DNA of 64,000 nucleotides from Acidobacteriota bacterium (GCA_018269055.1 JAFDVI010000054.1:1-64000), one strand, 5' to 3'; shown: positions 29,101 to 37,308, counted from the first letter of the stretch. Notes: a model not told the origin generated them from the letters alone. Numbers and translations are program-made.

Positions 29101-29700
29101 GGCATCTGGAAATTCGAAGAAGGCCAATCGCCCATCAAAATCGCCGGTGGAATTTACGGCAATCTGATTCTGACGCCGGACGGCAAATGGCTGATCGCCA
29201 AAAAAACGATTCAAACCGAAGACAATTATGAAAGCCGCCTGGTGCGCATTCAGTTGCCTTCCGGACGCGAATTTCCAATCAACGGAACGCAATCCAACGA
29301 TCTTTTCCCGGTCAGCTTTGTTGCTGCGCACAACAAACTGCTGCTCAGTCAGTACCAGTTTCAATACCGACCGGATTCCGGCAATACCAGTTATTATTTG
29401 CTGGATGCGGGAACCGGCGCGATGCAATCCGTAAAAGGCGAATTCCGCCCGCTCATCGGCGCGCTTTACAAACCTCTGCAAGCGGCGGAACGACCGAATG
29501 AATTTTGGGCGGCAATTTACGACCTCAAGAAAAAAGCGACCGTCGTGGGCCGTTACGAAACGCGAACCTTCAGCTTTACTCCGGTTGTCGAACTGCCGGA
29601 AATTCGACTGAATAGTGCCGACACCTGGGCGGATGCGGCGGCTGGCAAGTTGTATTTTGTTTATCTGGGGCATTTGCTGCGGGTGCCATTGGCGAAATAA
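26128..29700 (+). CDS. Large exported protein with HEAT-like repeats, unknown function
   Basis: This 1190-residue protein begins with a signal peptide (FFLITLISIPQSLLAQ, cleavage near residue 27). Residues about 340-490 contain HEAT-like helical pairs (AVPGLIWVLDYDPVPENRATAADALIRY, then AIPALRRALNRENEDMLRESIILALAKLG). The central region is Ala- and Glu-rich and helical. The last 350 residues look like beta-propeller strands (LTPDGKWLIAKK, SRLVRIQLPSGREFP, YYLLDAGTGAMQSVKG). I do not recognise a named family. It is divergent from ppc with only about 110 bases between the start codons and appears monocistronic. It is presumably a periplasmic or surface scaffold; the function is not inferred. 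Confidence 0.85.
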   Translation: MQLVQPSKALAFFLITLISIPQSLLAQKIGRAPQIKTQRVAEISFAISDLLREHPLDPWSSDEVDSAANPTGDSEEEKPPADDAPIEKLVAYWSNRGYSDFESGDPKPSDKVRQRLLEAFENRPWLSPGLISLLPDTEDTYDRLYRLLNEDPNDQSGWKNMVRMKLKHSSSYFREDLLNDVRNLGKFNYADLSSLRALIKLDWDAAKPYAEEMARNPLPNTATEAQTLIYDQACQANDSALAESLRAQLKIVVANQLASPQARQTALNSLLRTEWSGREEWYISLFSDLSLSGVQLEERRTDETAKSDSREGARRKIPFPVADEQIGMNFLWTGMVNNDPKLISAITGLIGNGDRAVHLAAVSCLTQFVANQDGFKEQRLQVARILLPWLSQPDWGGVTERWAYIESLAKLDLPEAVPGLIWVLDYDPVPENRATAADALIRYKNPQAIPALRRALNRENEDMLRESIILALAKLGGFADAEAAAAIEAYSQRVLTEEGKAEIEAIREGASEAKLPLQISIGAVYAESENVEISDGLATLLFNRAKALRKTQPELARKILLIAQNSNGIVADLNLVDCIAEGWVDVESLKLALGTRPRLRKNVGDKLEELYKQGGYQTGIAAVLLENEDNRLKVLNGRDANAQLALLAAARYAREKLPVELVGKILNANATVASASATAKAAESYLEARDNAEARKLVWARHPGEAKILGEQFVFDMPPGVTLPINSWEERMRKEVRSPDGPEEIYAVVPSQNPEVFNSIIIRVRKTADGPRGEISLQQAEGRRQFRLLTSDELQELKEFTSRDDIENMKHEHQPGEQMYVQHGVPPFFEYLRLTKDGGRRIKLAQVRRAPKKDATVQEQLAGLFYRLSRTGDFRLRYVLEDKIPGVEVLVAEDKRQVYSICQDASQLSVMVSVEIADPNLPPERGFEWRSLVDGRLGAPIDEPPNCQPGTAVWNRSDWVREMRMKFGTMFDAKAKQGNVWYAQANADNEPGIWKFEEGQSPIKIAGGIYGNLILTPDGKWLIAKKTIQTEDNYESRLVRIQLPSGREFPINGTQSNDLFPVSFVAAHNKLLLSQYQFQYRPDSGNTSYYLLDAGTGAMQSVKGEFRPLIGALYKPLQAAERPNEFWAAIYDLKKKATVVGRYETRTFSFTPVVELPEIRLNSADTWADAAAGKLYFVYLGHLLRVPLAK

Positions 29701-29720
29701 TCCGTCACTGCGGGCAAATC

Positions 29721-29750
29721 TTGTAGTTGGTCAACGCGCTAAAGTATCAT
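29721..29750 (+). promoter_or_regulatory. Putative promoter of the winged-helix/TPR gene
   Basis: TTGTAG (29721-29726), 18 bases, TATCAT (29745-29750), about 100 bases before the start codon at 29855. Confidence 0.35.
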
Positions 29751-29854
29751 CCTTTCGGTTCAAGATTACTGTTTCATCACGTCATCCTGCGCAACCGTTT
29801 CCCGGAAAAAAAGCCGTGCGAAGAGCCAACGCGCAGGAGAAGAAAGGCGGGCTT

Positions 29855-30349
29855 ATGAGCGAAAGTCAGTTTCAACTGACTGCATTGACCGAAATTGCCA
29901 GACGTTTGACCGATTTGCAGTGGCGAATCCTGCAAGCATTGAAAGACAGGGGCCCCGGACTGTTGCTGGAAGTCGCCGTCCGGGTCATGAAATTTCCCGA
30001 AGACGTTCAGGAACCACTGCGCCAGTTGCAATCTTTCGGATTGGTGGTCACTCAGGCGGTTTCGGGCGGCCAATTTGGCGGCGAATTGTTTTCACTGACT
30101 TCGCCCGGCGAACGTGCGTTACGGTTGTTGACGGACCCAGTCTTTCGCGCGGGGCAACCCGCTCAACCCACAACGGCGAACCTCACCGCTGCTGACACCA
30201 CCGCTGACCCACGAATTCAGGAAGCCGAATTGCTCAAAAAACTGGGCGACATCACCAAAGAAAAAGGCGATCTGGACAAGGCGATTGATTATTACCAACA
30301 GGCACTGGACGTGACGCGGGAAATGGCAGCGGACGGAGGCGCGAAATGA
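29855..30349 (+). CDS. Winged-helix domain fused to a single TPR, unknown function
   Basis: This 164-residue protein's N-terminal half (about 5-95) looks like a winged helix: [26 protein letters not shown], a second helix, and a wing ending [15 protein letters not shown] Thr/Ala/Pro-rich linker follows, then one tetratricopeptide unit, [28 protein letters not shown] (about 128-155). This suggests a protein-interaction or regulatory role rather than an enzyme. It overlaps the following membrane-protein gene by four bases (ATGA), so the two are translationally coupled. The family is not recognised. Confidence 0.7.
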   Translation: MSESQFQLTALTEIARRLTDLQWRILQALKDRGPGLLLEVAVRVMKFPEDVQEPLRQLQSFGLVVTQAVSGGQFGGELFSLTSPGERALRLLTDPVFRAGQPAQPTTANLTAADTTADPRIQEAELLKKLGDITKEKGDLDKAIDYYQQALDVTREMAADGGAK

Positions 30350-31002
30350 ATGGTTCCAATTGGCCTGCATGGTTCAGCAATCCCACTTTGTGGTTGTGCC
30401 TGTTGGCCGGGACCGTTGGAGCCATTTGGGCATTGAGCGAAATCGTCGGCGAATTTCGCACCGAAACCGGGCGGGCACTCAGAACCGGCGGCGCGTGGAT
30501 GTTGGTGGGGATCAATTTTCTGGCGGCCGCCATGATCTTTTTGCTGGTTGCCACCTTTGCCCCTTCGGCAAAAACCTGGCCCACGGCCTTGGCCATTGGA
30601 TTTGCCTGGCCCACCATTTTTCGCAATGCCAGCCTGAAACTGACTCAACCCATTACCGACACGCAAACCAATGACGCCGCCGCAATACGGCTGGAACAAG
30701 CCTACGCCAATGTTCAGAAACTGGCGCTGCAATTGATCAACAGCGTTCTGACGCGGCAACGCACCAAATTGATGACCGGCATGCTGCAATACGACCTGAC
30801 CTTGCTGGAACAACATGCCCGCCGGATGATCGCCCTGTCGCCTCAACCCATGGAAGACGATTTAATTGATCGTGTGATGAACCGCGATGTCGGCGACGAA
30901 ATCAAAAAAGCGTATCTGGTGGCACTGGTGATGAACACCTTCACCCGCAGCGCGCTGGACGATTTCATCAAGGAAAACAAAAAACGATCCATCAGGAGTT
31001 AA
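30346..31002 (+). CDS. Membrane protein coupled to the winged-helix/TPR gene, unknown function
   Basis: This 218-residue protein has an N-terminal Trp-rich segment and two membrane helices (around [20 protein letters not shown] and [20 protein letters not shown]), possibly with a third short one, then a cytoplasmic or periplasmic helical domain of about 130 residues ending in basic residues (KENKKRS). The ATGA overlap with the preceding gene points to a complex of the two products. Asparaginase follows after 8 bases, possibly in the same transcript, but a functional link is not obvious. The family is not recognised. Confidence 0.7.
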   Translation: MNGSNWPAWFSNPTLWLCLLAGTVGAIWALSEIVGEFRTETGRALRTGGAWMLVGINFLAAAMIFLLVATFAPSAKTWPTALAIGFAWPTIFRNASLKLTQPITDTQTNDAAAIRLEQAYANVQKLALQLINSVLTRQRTKLMTGMLQYDLTLLEQHARRMIALSPQPMEDDLIDRVMNRDVGDEIKKAYLVALVMNTFTRSALDDFIKENKKRSIRS

Positions 31003-31010
31003 AAAATCAG

Positions 31011-31988
31011 ATGAAACCACGTCTGGCGATGTTCTTCACCGGGGGAACGATTTCCATGCGGATTGATCCGGCGACAGGCGGTGCGATTCCGGCGCTTTCG
31101 GGCGAAGAGATCATCGCGCAGGTTCCCGGCTTGGGCGACATTGCCGATTACGACCTGATCAATTTTGACCGGTTGCCGGGGCCGCATTGGATGCCGCAGC
31201 GAATGATGGAACTGGCTGTGGCGGTTCGGGAAAAGCTTCAAGACAAAACGATTGCGGGCGCGGTCGTCACGCACGGAACCGACACGCTGGAAGAAACGGC
31301 GTACTTTCTGGATTTGGTTCTCGCTACTGACAAACCTGTGGTGTTCGTCGGGGCGATGCGCAACAGTTCGGAACTGAGTTGGGATGGACCGGAAAATCTG
31401 GCGGCGGCCGTGCGTGTGGCGATTGACCCGCAAGCACGGGACCTTGGCGTCGTCGTGGCGATGAATTCCCAAATCATCTCCGCCGCCGAGGCGACCAAGA
31501 CGCACACCGAATCCACAGACACATTTCAGAGCCGCGATTTTGGCGCGCTGGGTTTCGTGGATAAAGACCGTGTGATTGTCATGCGCCGCCCGTTTGAGCG
31601 GGAATTGATTCACACCGACAAGGTCGAACCTCGCGTGGACATTGTGAAAATGTTTGCTGGAGCCGACGGCCGCTTCATTGATTTCGCCGTCCGCGAAGGC
31701 GCGCGCGCGTTGGTCGTCGAAGGGTTGGGGCGCGGCAACGTCACGATTCCGGCGATGGCCGCGATTCAGCGGGCAATTGAAGCCGGGCTGCCCGTGGTTA
31801 TCACGTCGCGCTGCCCGCGCGGGCGTGTGCTGGACACGTATGCGTACGACGGTGCTGGCAAACAATTAAAACGCATTGGCGCGATTCTGGGCGGAATGCT
31901 GCCCAGCCACAAAGCACGGATTAAATTGATGCTGGCGTTGGGCGCAGGCTGGGGCATTGAGCAAATTCGAGAATCGTTCGAGCGATAA
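31011..31988 (+). CDS. L-asparaginase (type I/II family)
   Basis: This 325-residue amidohydrolase converts asparagine to aspartate and ammonia. Both catalytic Thr motifs are present: FFTGGTISM (T10 to T13) and VVTHGTDTLEETAYF (T87 to D91). A Lys-containing block near 160-170 and the C-terminal subunit-contact domain (about 215-325, GLGRGNVTIPAM) complete the fold. There is no signal peptide, so it is probably the cytoplasmic enzyme. It may be the last gene of a three-gene transcript with the TPR and membrane proteins. A palindrome-rich spacer follows. Confidence 0.93.
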   Translation: MKPRLAMFFTGGTISMRIDPATGGAIPALSGEEIIAQVPGLGDIADYDLINFDRLPGPHWMPQRMMELAVAVREKLQDKTIAGAVVTHGTDTLEETAYFLDLVLATDKPVVFVGAMRNSSELSWDGPENLAAAVRVAIDPQARDLGVVVAMNSQIISAAEATKTHTESTDTFQSRDFGALGFVDKDRVIVMRRPFERELIHTDKVEPRVDIVKMFAGADGRFIDFAVREGARALVVEGLGRGNVTIPAMAAIQRAIEAGLPVVITSRCPRGRVLDTYAYDGAGKQLKRIGAILGGMLPSHKARIKLMLALGAGWGIEQIRESFER

Positions 31989-32055
31989 ATCAAAAGGCAA
32001 ATATCAAAAATCAAATGTTCGGCCTTTGCGCCGCGTTTGCGGCGTTTGAGTTTAG

Positions 32056-32217
32056 CCGTGAGTTTTAACCCACGGAAGGCGAGAGATTGTTGATTACGTC
32101 GCGTCAGCGACGCTTGAATTCAGGTGTCGCTGACGCGACGCGGAATTTCTTCTCGCGTTACCCGGCGTTGAAACGCCGGGCTAAAGTCAGCCGTCCCTTC
32201 GGGACGAAGAAGGCTGA
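32056..32217. repeat. Cluster of four palindromes (REP/BIME-like)
   Basis: In order: a CCGTG/CACGG stem (32056-32075); perfect 15-base arms at 32097-32111 and 32126-32140; CCCGGCGTT-GA-AACGCCGGG (32161-32180); and CGTCCC-TTC-GGGACG (32192-32206) inside a TCAGCC/GGCTGA outer stem (32187-32217). The cluster occupies most of the 246-base gap between the asparaginase and exosortase genes. No ORF or promoter was recognised in the gap. Confidence 0.75.
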
Positions 32218-32234
32218 GCGAGTGCAAATCAAAA

Positions 32235-33815
32235 ATGCCGCACTTGCTTCAATCTGATCCACACAATCCCGGAAAAACTTTTCGAGCGCTGAAGTTATTC
32301 ATTGCCTTAGCCTGGCTGGCGGCGTATCACGACGTGATCTGGCGGTTAGCGGGTGATTGGCGCGTGGATGAAAACTACTCGCACGGATTTTTGATCCCCT
32401 TCATCAGCGGATACGCAATTTGGGCAAAGCGCGAAACGCTGCGGACTTTGCCCGCAAAGCCGCGCTGGTTGATGGGTGGCGCGTTGATGGCGCTTTCCGC
32501 CTTGATGCTGTTTGCCGGTGTGATGGGGGCGGAACTCTATCTCACACGATTATCCTTGGTGCTGTCGCTCGTGGCGCTGACGCTTTATTTCGGCGGGTTT
32601 GCCTGGCTGCGACAACTTCTGTTTCCCATCGGGTTGTTGCTGTTTGCCCTGCCTGTTCCCAACATTGTTTTCAATCAAATTGCTTTTCCGTTGCAACTGA
32701 TCGCTTCGGATTACGCTACGCGCGCCATACGCCTGTTCGGCATTCCGGCTTTGCGCGAGGGCAATGTCATCGAACTGGCACAGATGAAATTGCAGGTTGT
32801 CGAAGCCTGCAGCGGCATTCGTTCGCTGGTCACGCTGGCAGCGTTGGCGGTGGTGTATGCGTACTTTTTTGAATCGAGGTGGTGGCGGCGAATCCTGTTG
32901 ATTGCCGCTGTCATTCCAATTGCGGTCATCGCCAATGGGGCGCGCGTTACGATGACCGGCGTGCTGGCGCATCACCAGGGCATTCAGGCCGCCGAAGGAT
33001 TCTTACACAGCTTTTCCGGCTTGGCGGTTTTTCTGGTGGCGGTCGGGTTGTTGTTGGCGATGGCGCAAGTGTTGAATTTGGCAGAACGACTTTTTCCTTC
33101 CACGAAGCCATACGAAGAAGCCACGAAGGAAGGCAAAAAAGATATGGCTTTTCCTGATGACTCTCCGAGGGGATTCGCGGGAGGTCGGTTCGGTTATCTG
33201 GGGATGTTGGTGCTGCTGTTGCTGATGGCGGGCGGTGAATTTTACCTGGCGCGCGCTGGTGAGCGGGAACGAATGCCGCAACGCACTGCGCTGGCGGAGT
33301 TTCCCGCGGAATTGGATTCGTGGCGGCAAGTTGACGTTCAGACTCTGGACGAAAGAACCGCGCACGAATTGGCTGCGGATGATTACCTGTCGCGAACGTA
33401 TTCCAACGGCCAGGCATACGCGTATTTGTTCATCGCTTTTCACGCGGAACAGCGCCATCGGCAAACCTTTCATTCGCCGCAAAACTGCATTCCCGGCGCC
33501 GGATGGACGATGGGAAATTACCGGCTGCACGAACTGGGCCAGGGCGAAGCGAACGAATACCTGATTGAAAAAGATGGGGTGCAAATGCTGGCGCTGTATT
33601 GGTATCAGGGGCGCGGCAAGTTAATCGCGGGGGAATACCGCGCGCGGCTGGATACGATCCGGGACGCGATGTGGTTGGGGCGAACCGACGGCGCATTGGT
33701 TCGCGTGATTGTTCCGATGGGCAAAGGCGATGGCGCGGAGGAATTTGCGCGCAAGGCGGCGCTGGATTTTTCGCAAAAGTTGCTGCCGATTTTGCCTCGC
33801 TACGTTCCAAATTGA
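32235..33815 (+). CDS. Exosortase with fused EpsI (DUF3485) domain
   Basis: This 526-residue inner-membrane transpeptidase is thought to process PEP-CTERM-type proteins. Residues 1-290 form the eight-helix exosortase core with the catalytic triad Cys192 (VVEACSGIRSL), Arg237 (ANGARVTMTG) and His258 (FLHSFSG). After a charged linker and another membrane helix (about 325-345), the C-terminal part is an EpsI domain, with the HSPQNCIPGAGW signature near 410-421. EpsI is often a separate gene in exopolysaccharide loci; here it is fused. No PEP-CTERM tail and no EPS genes are visible in this window, so its substrates lie elsewhere. Confidence 0.93.
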   Translation: MPHLLQSDPHNPGKTFRALKLFIALAWLAAYHDVIWRLAGDWRVDENYSHGFLIPFISGYAIWAKRETLRTLPAKPRWLMGGALMALSALMLFAGVMGAELYLTRLSLVLSLVALTLYFGGFAWLRQLLFPIGLLLFALPVPNIVFNQIAFPLQLIASDYATRAIRLFGIPALREGNVIELAQMKLQVVEACSGIRSLVTLAALAVVYAYFFESRWWRRILLIAAVIPIAVIANGARVTMTGVLAHHQGIQAAEGFLHSFSGLAVFLVAVGLLLAMAQVLNLAERLFPSTKPYEEATKEGKKDMAFPDDSPRGFAGGRFGYLGMLVLLLLMAGGEFYLARAGERERMPQRTALAEFPAELDSWRQVDVQTLDERTAHELAADDYLSRTYSNGQAYAYLFIAFHAEQRHRQTFHSPQNCIPGAGWTMGNYRLHELGQGEANEYLIEKDGVQMLALYWYQGRGKLIAGEYRARLDTIRDAMWLGRTDGALVRVIVPMGKGDGAEEFARKAALDFSQKLLPILPRYVPN

Positions 33816-33830
33816 CCGGAGCGGCAAGTT

Positions 33831-33859
33831 TTCACAGACTCAATCAATCGTGGTATCTT
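33831..33859 (+). promoter_or_regulatory. Putative fabI promoter
   Basis: TTCACA (33831-33836), 17 bases, TATCTT (33854-33859), 45 bases before the fabI ATG, which has AGGGAG just upstream. Confidence 0.4.
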
Positions 33860-33904
33860 CGGCCATCAACGAATCACAAAAAACAACCTAGGGAGAACCG
33901 CACA

Positions 33905-34684
33905 ATGTTGCTGGAAAGCAAAAACGGATTGATTCTTGGCGTCGCCAATAAACACAGCATCGCCTGGGCGATTGCGCAATCGGCGGCGCGCGAAGGCGCT
34001 CGACTGGCATTCAATTACCAGGGCGAACGCTTGAAAGACAATGTCGAGGAATTGGCGAAAACGCTGCCTGGCGCGACGGCCTACCAATGCGATGTCAGCA
34101 GCGATGACGAAATCGCTTCCATGATGAAACAGGTCGAAGCCGATCTGGGCAAACTGGATTTTCTGGTGCATTCCGTGGCGTATGCTCCGCGCGAAGAACT
34201 GACCGGCGAATTCGTCAACACGTCGCGCGCGGGGTTTCAGACGGCGTTGGACATCAGCGCGTATTCGTTGGTGGCGACATCACGCGCGGCGTTGCCGCTG
34301 ATGAACGAAGGTGGTTCGATCATCACGCTCAGCTATCTGGGCGCGGAACGCGTTGTGCCGCATTACAACGTGATGGGCGTCGCCAAAGCTGCCCTGGAAG
34401 CTTCGGTGCGCTATCTGGCGTATGACCTGGGGCCGAAGGGAATTCGTGTCAACGCGATTTCGGCCGGGCCGATTCGCACGCTGGCGGCTCGCGGCGTTTC
34501 GGGCATTACAAAAATGGTGGATCGGCATCGCGAAATCGCTCCCTTGCGCCGGGCGACGGAACAAGCCGAGGTTGGCGACACAGCGCTGTATTTGCTCAGC
34601 TCCTTGAGTCGCGGAGTCACAGGCGAAGTGATTTATGTGGACGGAGGATACAACATCATCGGCACGGTCTTGCCTGTTGATTGA
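33905..34684 (+). CDS. fabI: Enoyl-[acyl-carrier-protein] reductase (NADH)
   Basis: FabI reduces trans-2-enoyl-ACP in the last step of fatty-acid elongation. The 259-residue short-chain dehydrogenase has the FabI-type cofactor loop (GVANKHSIAWAIAQ) instead of the classic TGxxxGxG, the AYAPREEL segment, and the active-site Tyr-x6-Lys in YNVMGVAKAAL. ISAGPIRTLAARG is the substrate-binding lid. It is the usual target of triclosan. The ATG at 33905 follows AGGGAGAA. It is followed after 37 bases by the PTS-type genes, possibly in one transcript. Confidence 0.95.
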   Translation: MLLESKNGLILGVANKHSIAWAIAQSAAREGARLAFNYQGERLKDNVEELAKTLPGATAYQCDVSSDDEIASMMKQVEADLGKLDFLVHSVAYAPREELTGEFVNTSRAGFQTALDISAYSLVATSRAALPLMNEGGSIITLSYLGAERVVPHYNVMGVAKAALEASVRYLAYDLGPKGIRVNAISAGPIRTLAARGVSGITKMVDRHREIAPLRRATEQAEVGDTALYLLSSLSRGVTGEVIYVDGGYNIIGTVLPVD

Positions 34685-34721
34685 GTCAATACCTGGCGCG
34701 GTACTGATTGATAGGAGTGTT

Positions 34722-35135
34722 ATGCCATTAGTTGGAGGGGTGGTCGTTACGCACGGAAATCTGGCGACCGAACTGGTCAGCGCGGCGGAAACCATTGTCG
34801 GTGACATTCATCACGTGACGGCGATTTCCATTGGCTGGCACGATGATGCCGACACCGCACGCGAATTGATCGGCAAAGCCATTGAGCGCGTCAATCAGGG
34901 CGCAGGCGTGGTCGTTTTGACCGATATGTTCGGGGGGACGCCGACCAATCTGGCCAGCACCTTTTTGGGAAGCGCTCCAATTGAAGTCGTGACCGGGGTC
35001 AATCTGCCGATGATTTTGCGGCTGGCGGATCAGCAGGTGGATGAAAACCTGGCGGAAACCGCGCGCCGCGTTCGTGATCAAGGGAAAAACACGATTTACC
35101 TGGCCAGTGAAGTCCTTTTGCCTGGCAAACCCTGA
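34722..35135 (+). CDS. PTS system mannose-type EIIA component
   Basis: This 137-residue EIIA domain of the mannose/sorbose superfamily has its phospho-acceptor as His11 in VVVTHGNLA. GAGVVVLTDMFGGTPTNLAS is a second family signature. No EIIB, EIIC or EIID gene is present, and HPr and EI follow directly, so this is an incomplete phosphorelay likely used for regulation rather than sugar uptake. The start at 34722 (ATG after ATAGGAGTG) fits the domain. Other mannose-type EIIAs in similar clusters are thought to sense PEP or control metabolism; this remains inference here. Confidence 0.9.
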   Translation: MPLVGGVVVTHGNLATELVSAAETIVGDIHHVTAISIGWHDDADTARELIGKAIERVNQGAGVVVLTDMFGGTPTNLASTFLGSAPIEVVTGVNLPMILRLADQQVDENLAETARRVRDQGKNTIYLASEVLLPGKP

Positions 35136-35198
35136 CGGCGGAATGAACGCCGGAACTCATAACCCGCAATTCACTTTCCGCAATCCGCATTTGTAAAG

Positions 35199-35465
35199 AT
35201 GCAGACTCGCACCGTAACCATTGTCAATCGTCTGGGGCTTCACGCGCGCGCAGCGGCTAAACTGGTCAAGCTGGCTTCCGGCTTTCAGAGCAAAATCATC
35301 ATTGCTGCGCGGCAAAAAACGGCTGATGCCAAAAGCATTTTCAGCGTGTTGTTGCTGGCGGCGACGCAGAGCACCGAAATTGAAATCACCGTTGAAGGAC
35401 CGGACGAAGAAGCCGCAATGAGCGCGCTTTGCACGTTAATCGCCGATAAATTTGGCGAACAGTAA
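35199..35465 (+). CDS. ptsH: Phosphocarrier protein HPr
   Basis: An 88-residue HPr. The EI-dependent phosphorylation site His15 lies in RLGLHARAAAK. The regulatory Ser46 in AKSIFSVLLLA is conserved, so an HPr kinase/phosphorylase probably exists elsewhere in the genome; none is in this window. HPr passes phosphate from EI (next gene, 13 bases after) to the EIIA encoded upstream. The length and motif order are fully typical. Confidence 0.95.
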   Translation: MQTRTVTIVNRLGLHARAAAKLVKLASGFQSKIIIAARQKTADAKSIFSVLLLAATQSTEIEITVEGPDEEAAMSALCTLIADKFGEQ

Positions 35466-35478
35466 GGGGAATGATTTG

Positions 35479-37251
35479 ATGAAAAGAGTCCCCGAAGAAA
35501 GATTCGAAGGTATTGGCGTTTGCCCAGGCGTCGCCATTGGTGGCGCGTTTCTGGTTGACGATCCGCGGGGACGCGTCGTTCGCGTGTTCCTGCCCAAGGA
35601 AAAGCTGGAAGCGGAAATTTTCCGCTTCCGCGATGCCGCGCGCGCCGCCCAGGTACAGGTCAAAAAAGACATCGAGCGTGTTCGTACGGCGCTCGGTTCC
35701 GATCACGCCTACATTCTGGAAGCTCATTTGTTGATGTTGGAAGACCGCACGCTCGGTCGCCAGATCGAAAATTTCATTCGCGTCAACCACGCCAACGCCG
35801 AATGGGCCGTGCGCGATGTGACCCAGCACTTGCTGGAAGTGTACGGACAGATCGAAGACGATTACCTGCGCGAACGCGGCAGCGACATTGAAGACGTCGC
35901 GTACCGCATCATCAAAATCCTTTCCGGCAAACAACAGCGCAGCCTGAACGAACTGGCCAACAATTCGATCATTGTTGCCGATGACTTGTTGCCGTCGGTG
36001 GCGGCGGATTTGAACCCGCGCAACGTGTTGGGATTTGTCACCAGCATTGGCGGGTGGACTTCGCATACGGCGATCATTGCCCGCAGCGTTGGCATTCCGG
36101 CGGTGGTTGGGGTTCGCGGCATCAACGAACGGGTTCGCTCCGGCGAAACGACCATCATTGACGGTACAGCGGGCACGGTGATTTTGAATCCTTCGCCGGA
36201 AACGCTGATCTTTTACACGGAAGAGCTCCAACGCCAGCAGCAACAAACGATTTTTGACATCGAAGAACGCGAACTCCCGGCGATCACCGTGGACAACCAC
36301 GAAATCCGGCTGCGCGCCAACATCGAATTGATTGAAGAGATTGAAGCCTACCGAAAATTCAATGCCGCCGGAGTCGGGTTGTATCGTTCGGAATTTCTGT
36401 ACGCGCAAGCCGAATCCGGATTGCCGACCGAAGAAGAGCAATACGAAGCCTACAAATTCCTGGCGGAAATGGTCGGCGAAGAAGGCGCGGTCATCAGAAC
36501 CTTTGATCTGGGCGGCGACAAATTGCACTTGGAAGGCTTCAAATCCGAACGCAATCCGGCATTGGGACTTCGGGCGATTCGGTTGTCCCTGCGCAACGAA
36601 CCGATCTTTCGCACGCAAGTCAAGGCCATTTTGCGTGCCGCTTCGCACGGCAACCTGAAGATTCTGTTGCCGTTCGTTTCCAACGTGGATGAAGTCCGGC
36701 AGGCCAAAAGCGTCATCGCCAGTGTCGAACGCGAATTGCGGACGGAAAAAGTTCCGCACGAAGAAGACATTGAAATCGGTGTGATGATCGAAGTTCCTGC
36801 CGCCGTGATGATGGCTGAAGCCTTGGCGCGCGAAGCAGACTTTTTCAGTTTGGGGACGAACGACCTGATTCAAAGTTTGTTGGCGGTGGATCGTGGAAAC
36901 GAACACGTCAGTTCGCTGTTTGACCCGATGCACCCGGCGGTGTTGCGCGCCATCAAATGGGTGGCCGACGCCGCTATCAAAATGCAGATTCCCGTCAATC
37001 TTTGCGGGGAGATGGCTTCTAACCCGGCTCAGGTGATTTTATTGCTCGGCTTGGGGTTACGGGATTTGAGCATGACGCCCAACGCCATTCCTGCCATCCG
37101 ACGTCTGGTTCGTTCGACCAAATTGTCAGATGCCGAACATTTTGCCGCCCACGCCATTTCGCTGAACACGCCCGCCGAAGTGCGACATTATGTGCAAGCG
37201 CATCTTACCGAACTCGGCTCGGAGTTTTTGACTGTCGCCCATATCGGATAG
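35479..37251 (+). CDS. ptsI: PTS enzyme I (PEP-protein phosphotransferase)
   Basis: EI (590 residues) autophosphorylates from PEP and feeds HPr. The N-terminal HPr-binding helical domain is followed by the phospho-His domain, SIGGWTSHTAIIARSVGIPAV (His196). The C-terminal PEP-binding barrel shows GAVIRTFDLGGDK, ATNDL-like SLGTNDLIQSLLAVDR and the catalytic Cys in NLCGEMASNP. The start at 35479 follows AAGGGG. A hairpin with a T-tract follows the stop. With EIIA and HPr upstream this makes a compact phosphorelay without any sugar-specific permease. Confidence 0.95.
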   Translation: MKRVPEERFEGIGVCPGVAIGGAFLVDDPRGRVVRVFLPKEKLEAEIFRFRDAARAAQVQVKKDIERVRTALGSDHAYILEAHLLMLEDRTLGRQIENFIRVNHANAEWAVRDVTQHLLEVYGQIEDDYLRERGSDIEDVAYRIIKILSGKQQRSLNELANNSIIVADDLLPSVAADLNPRNVLGFVTSIGGWTSHTAIIARSVGIPAVVGVRGINERVRSGETTIIDGTAGTVILNPSPETLIFYTEELQRQQQQTIFDIEERELPAITVDNHEIRLRANIELIEEIEAYRKFNAAGVGLYRSEFLYAQAESGLPTEEEQYEAYKFLAEMVGEEGAVIRTFDLGGDKLHLEGFKSERNPALGLRAIRLSLRNEPIFRTQVKAILRAASHGNLKILLPFVSNVDEVRQAKSVIASVERELRTEKVPHEEDIEIGVMIEVPAAVMMAEALAREADFFSLGTNDLIQSLLAVDRGNEHVSSLFDPMHPAVLRAIKWVADAAIKMQIPVNLCGEMASNPAQVILLLGLGLRDLSMTPNAIPAIRRLVRSTKLSDAEHFAAHAISLNTPAEVRHYVQAHLTELGSEFLTVAHIG

Positions 37252-37275
37252 CCGACGCTGAAAATGACTGCCTTC

Positions 37276-37308
37276 GCCCATTTCGTGTGGGCTTCCGCAT
37301 TTTTTTTC
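37276..37308 (+). terminator. Probable intrinsic terminator after ptsI
   Basis: A short GCCCA/TGGGC hairpin (37276-37292) is followed after 7 bases by a run of eight or nine T. The stem is short but the T-tract is clear. Confidence 0.5.

Noticed and set aside
27889-29673. Antisense open frame of about 594 codons under the HEAT-like gene
   Set aside because: Low-complexity, Phe/Arg-rich translation typical of a shadow frame, and no ribosome-binding site.
35386-36933. Antisense open frame of about 515 codons under ptsI
   Set aside because: Shadow of a strongly conserved enzyme gene; no homology features.
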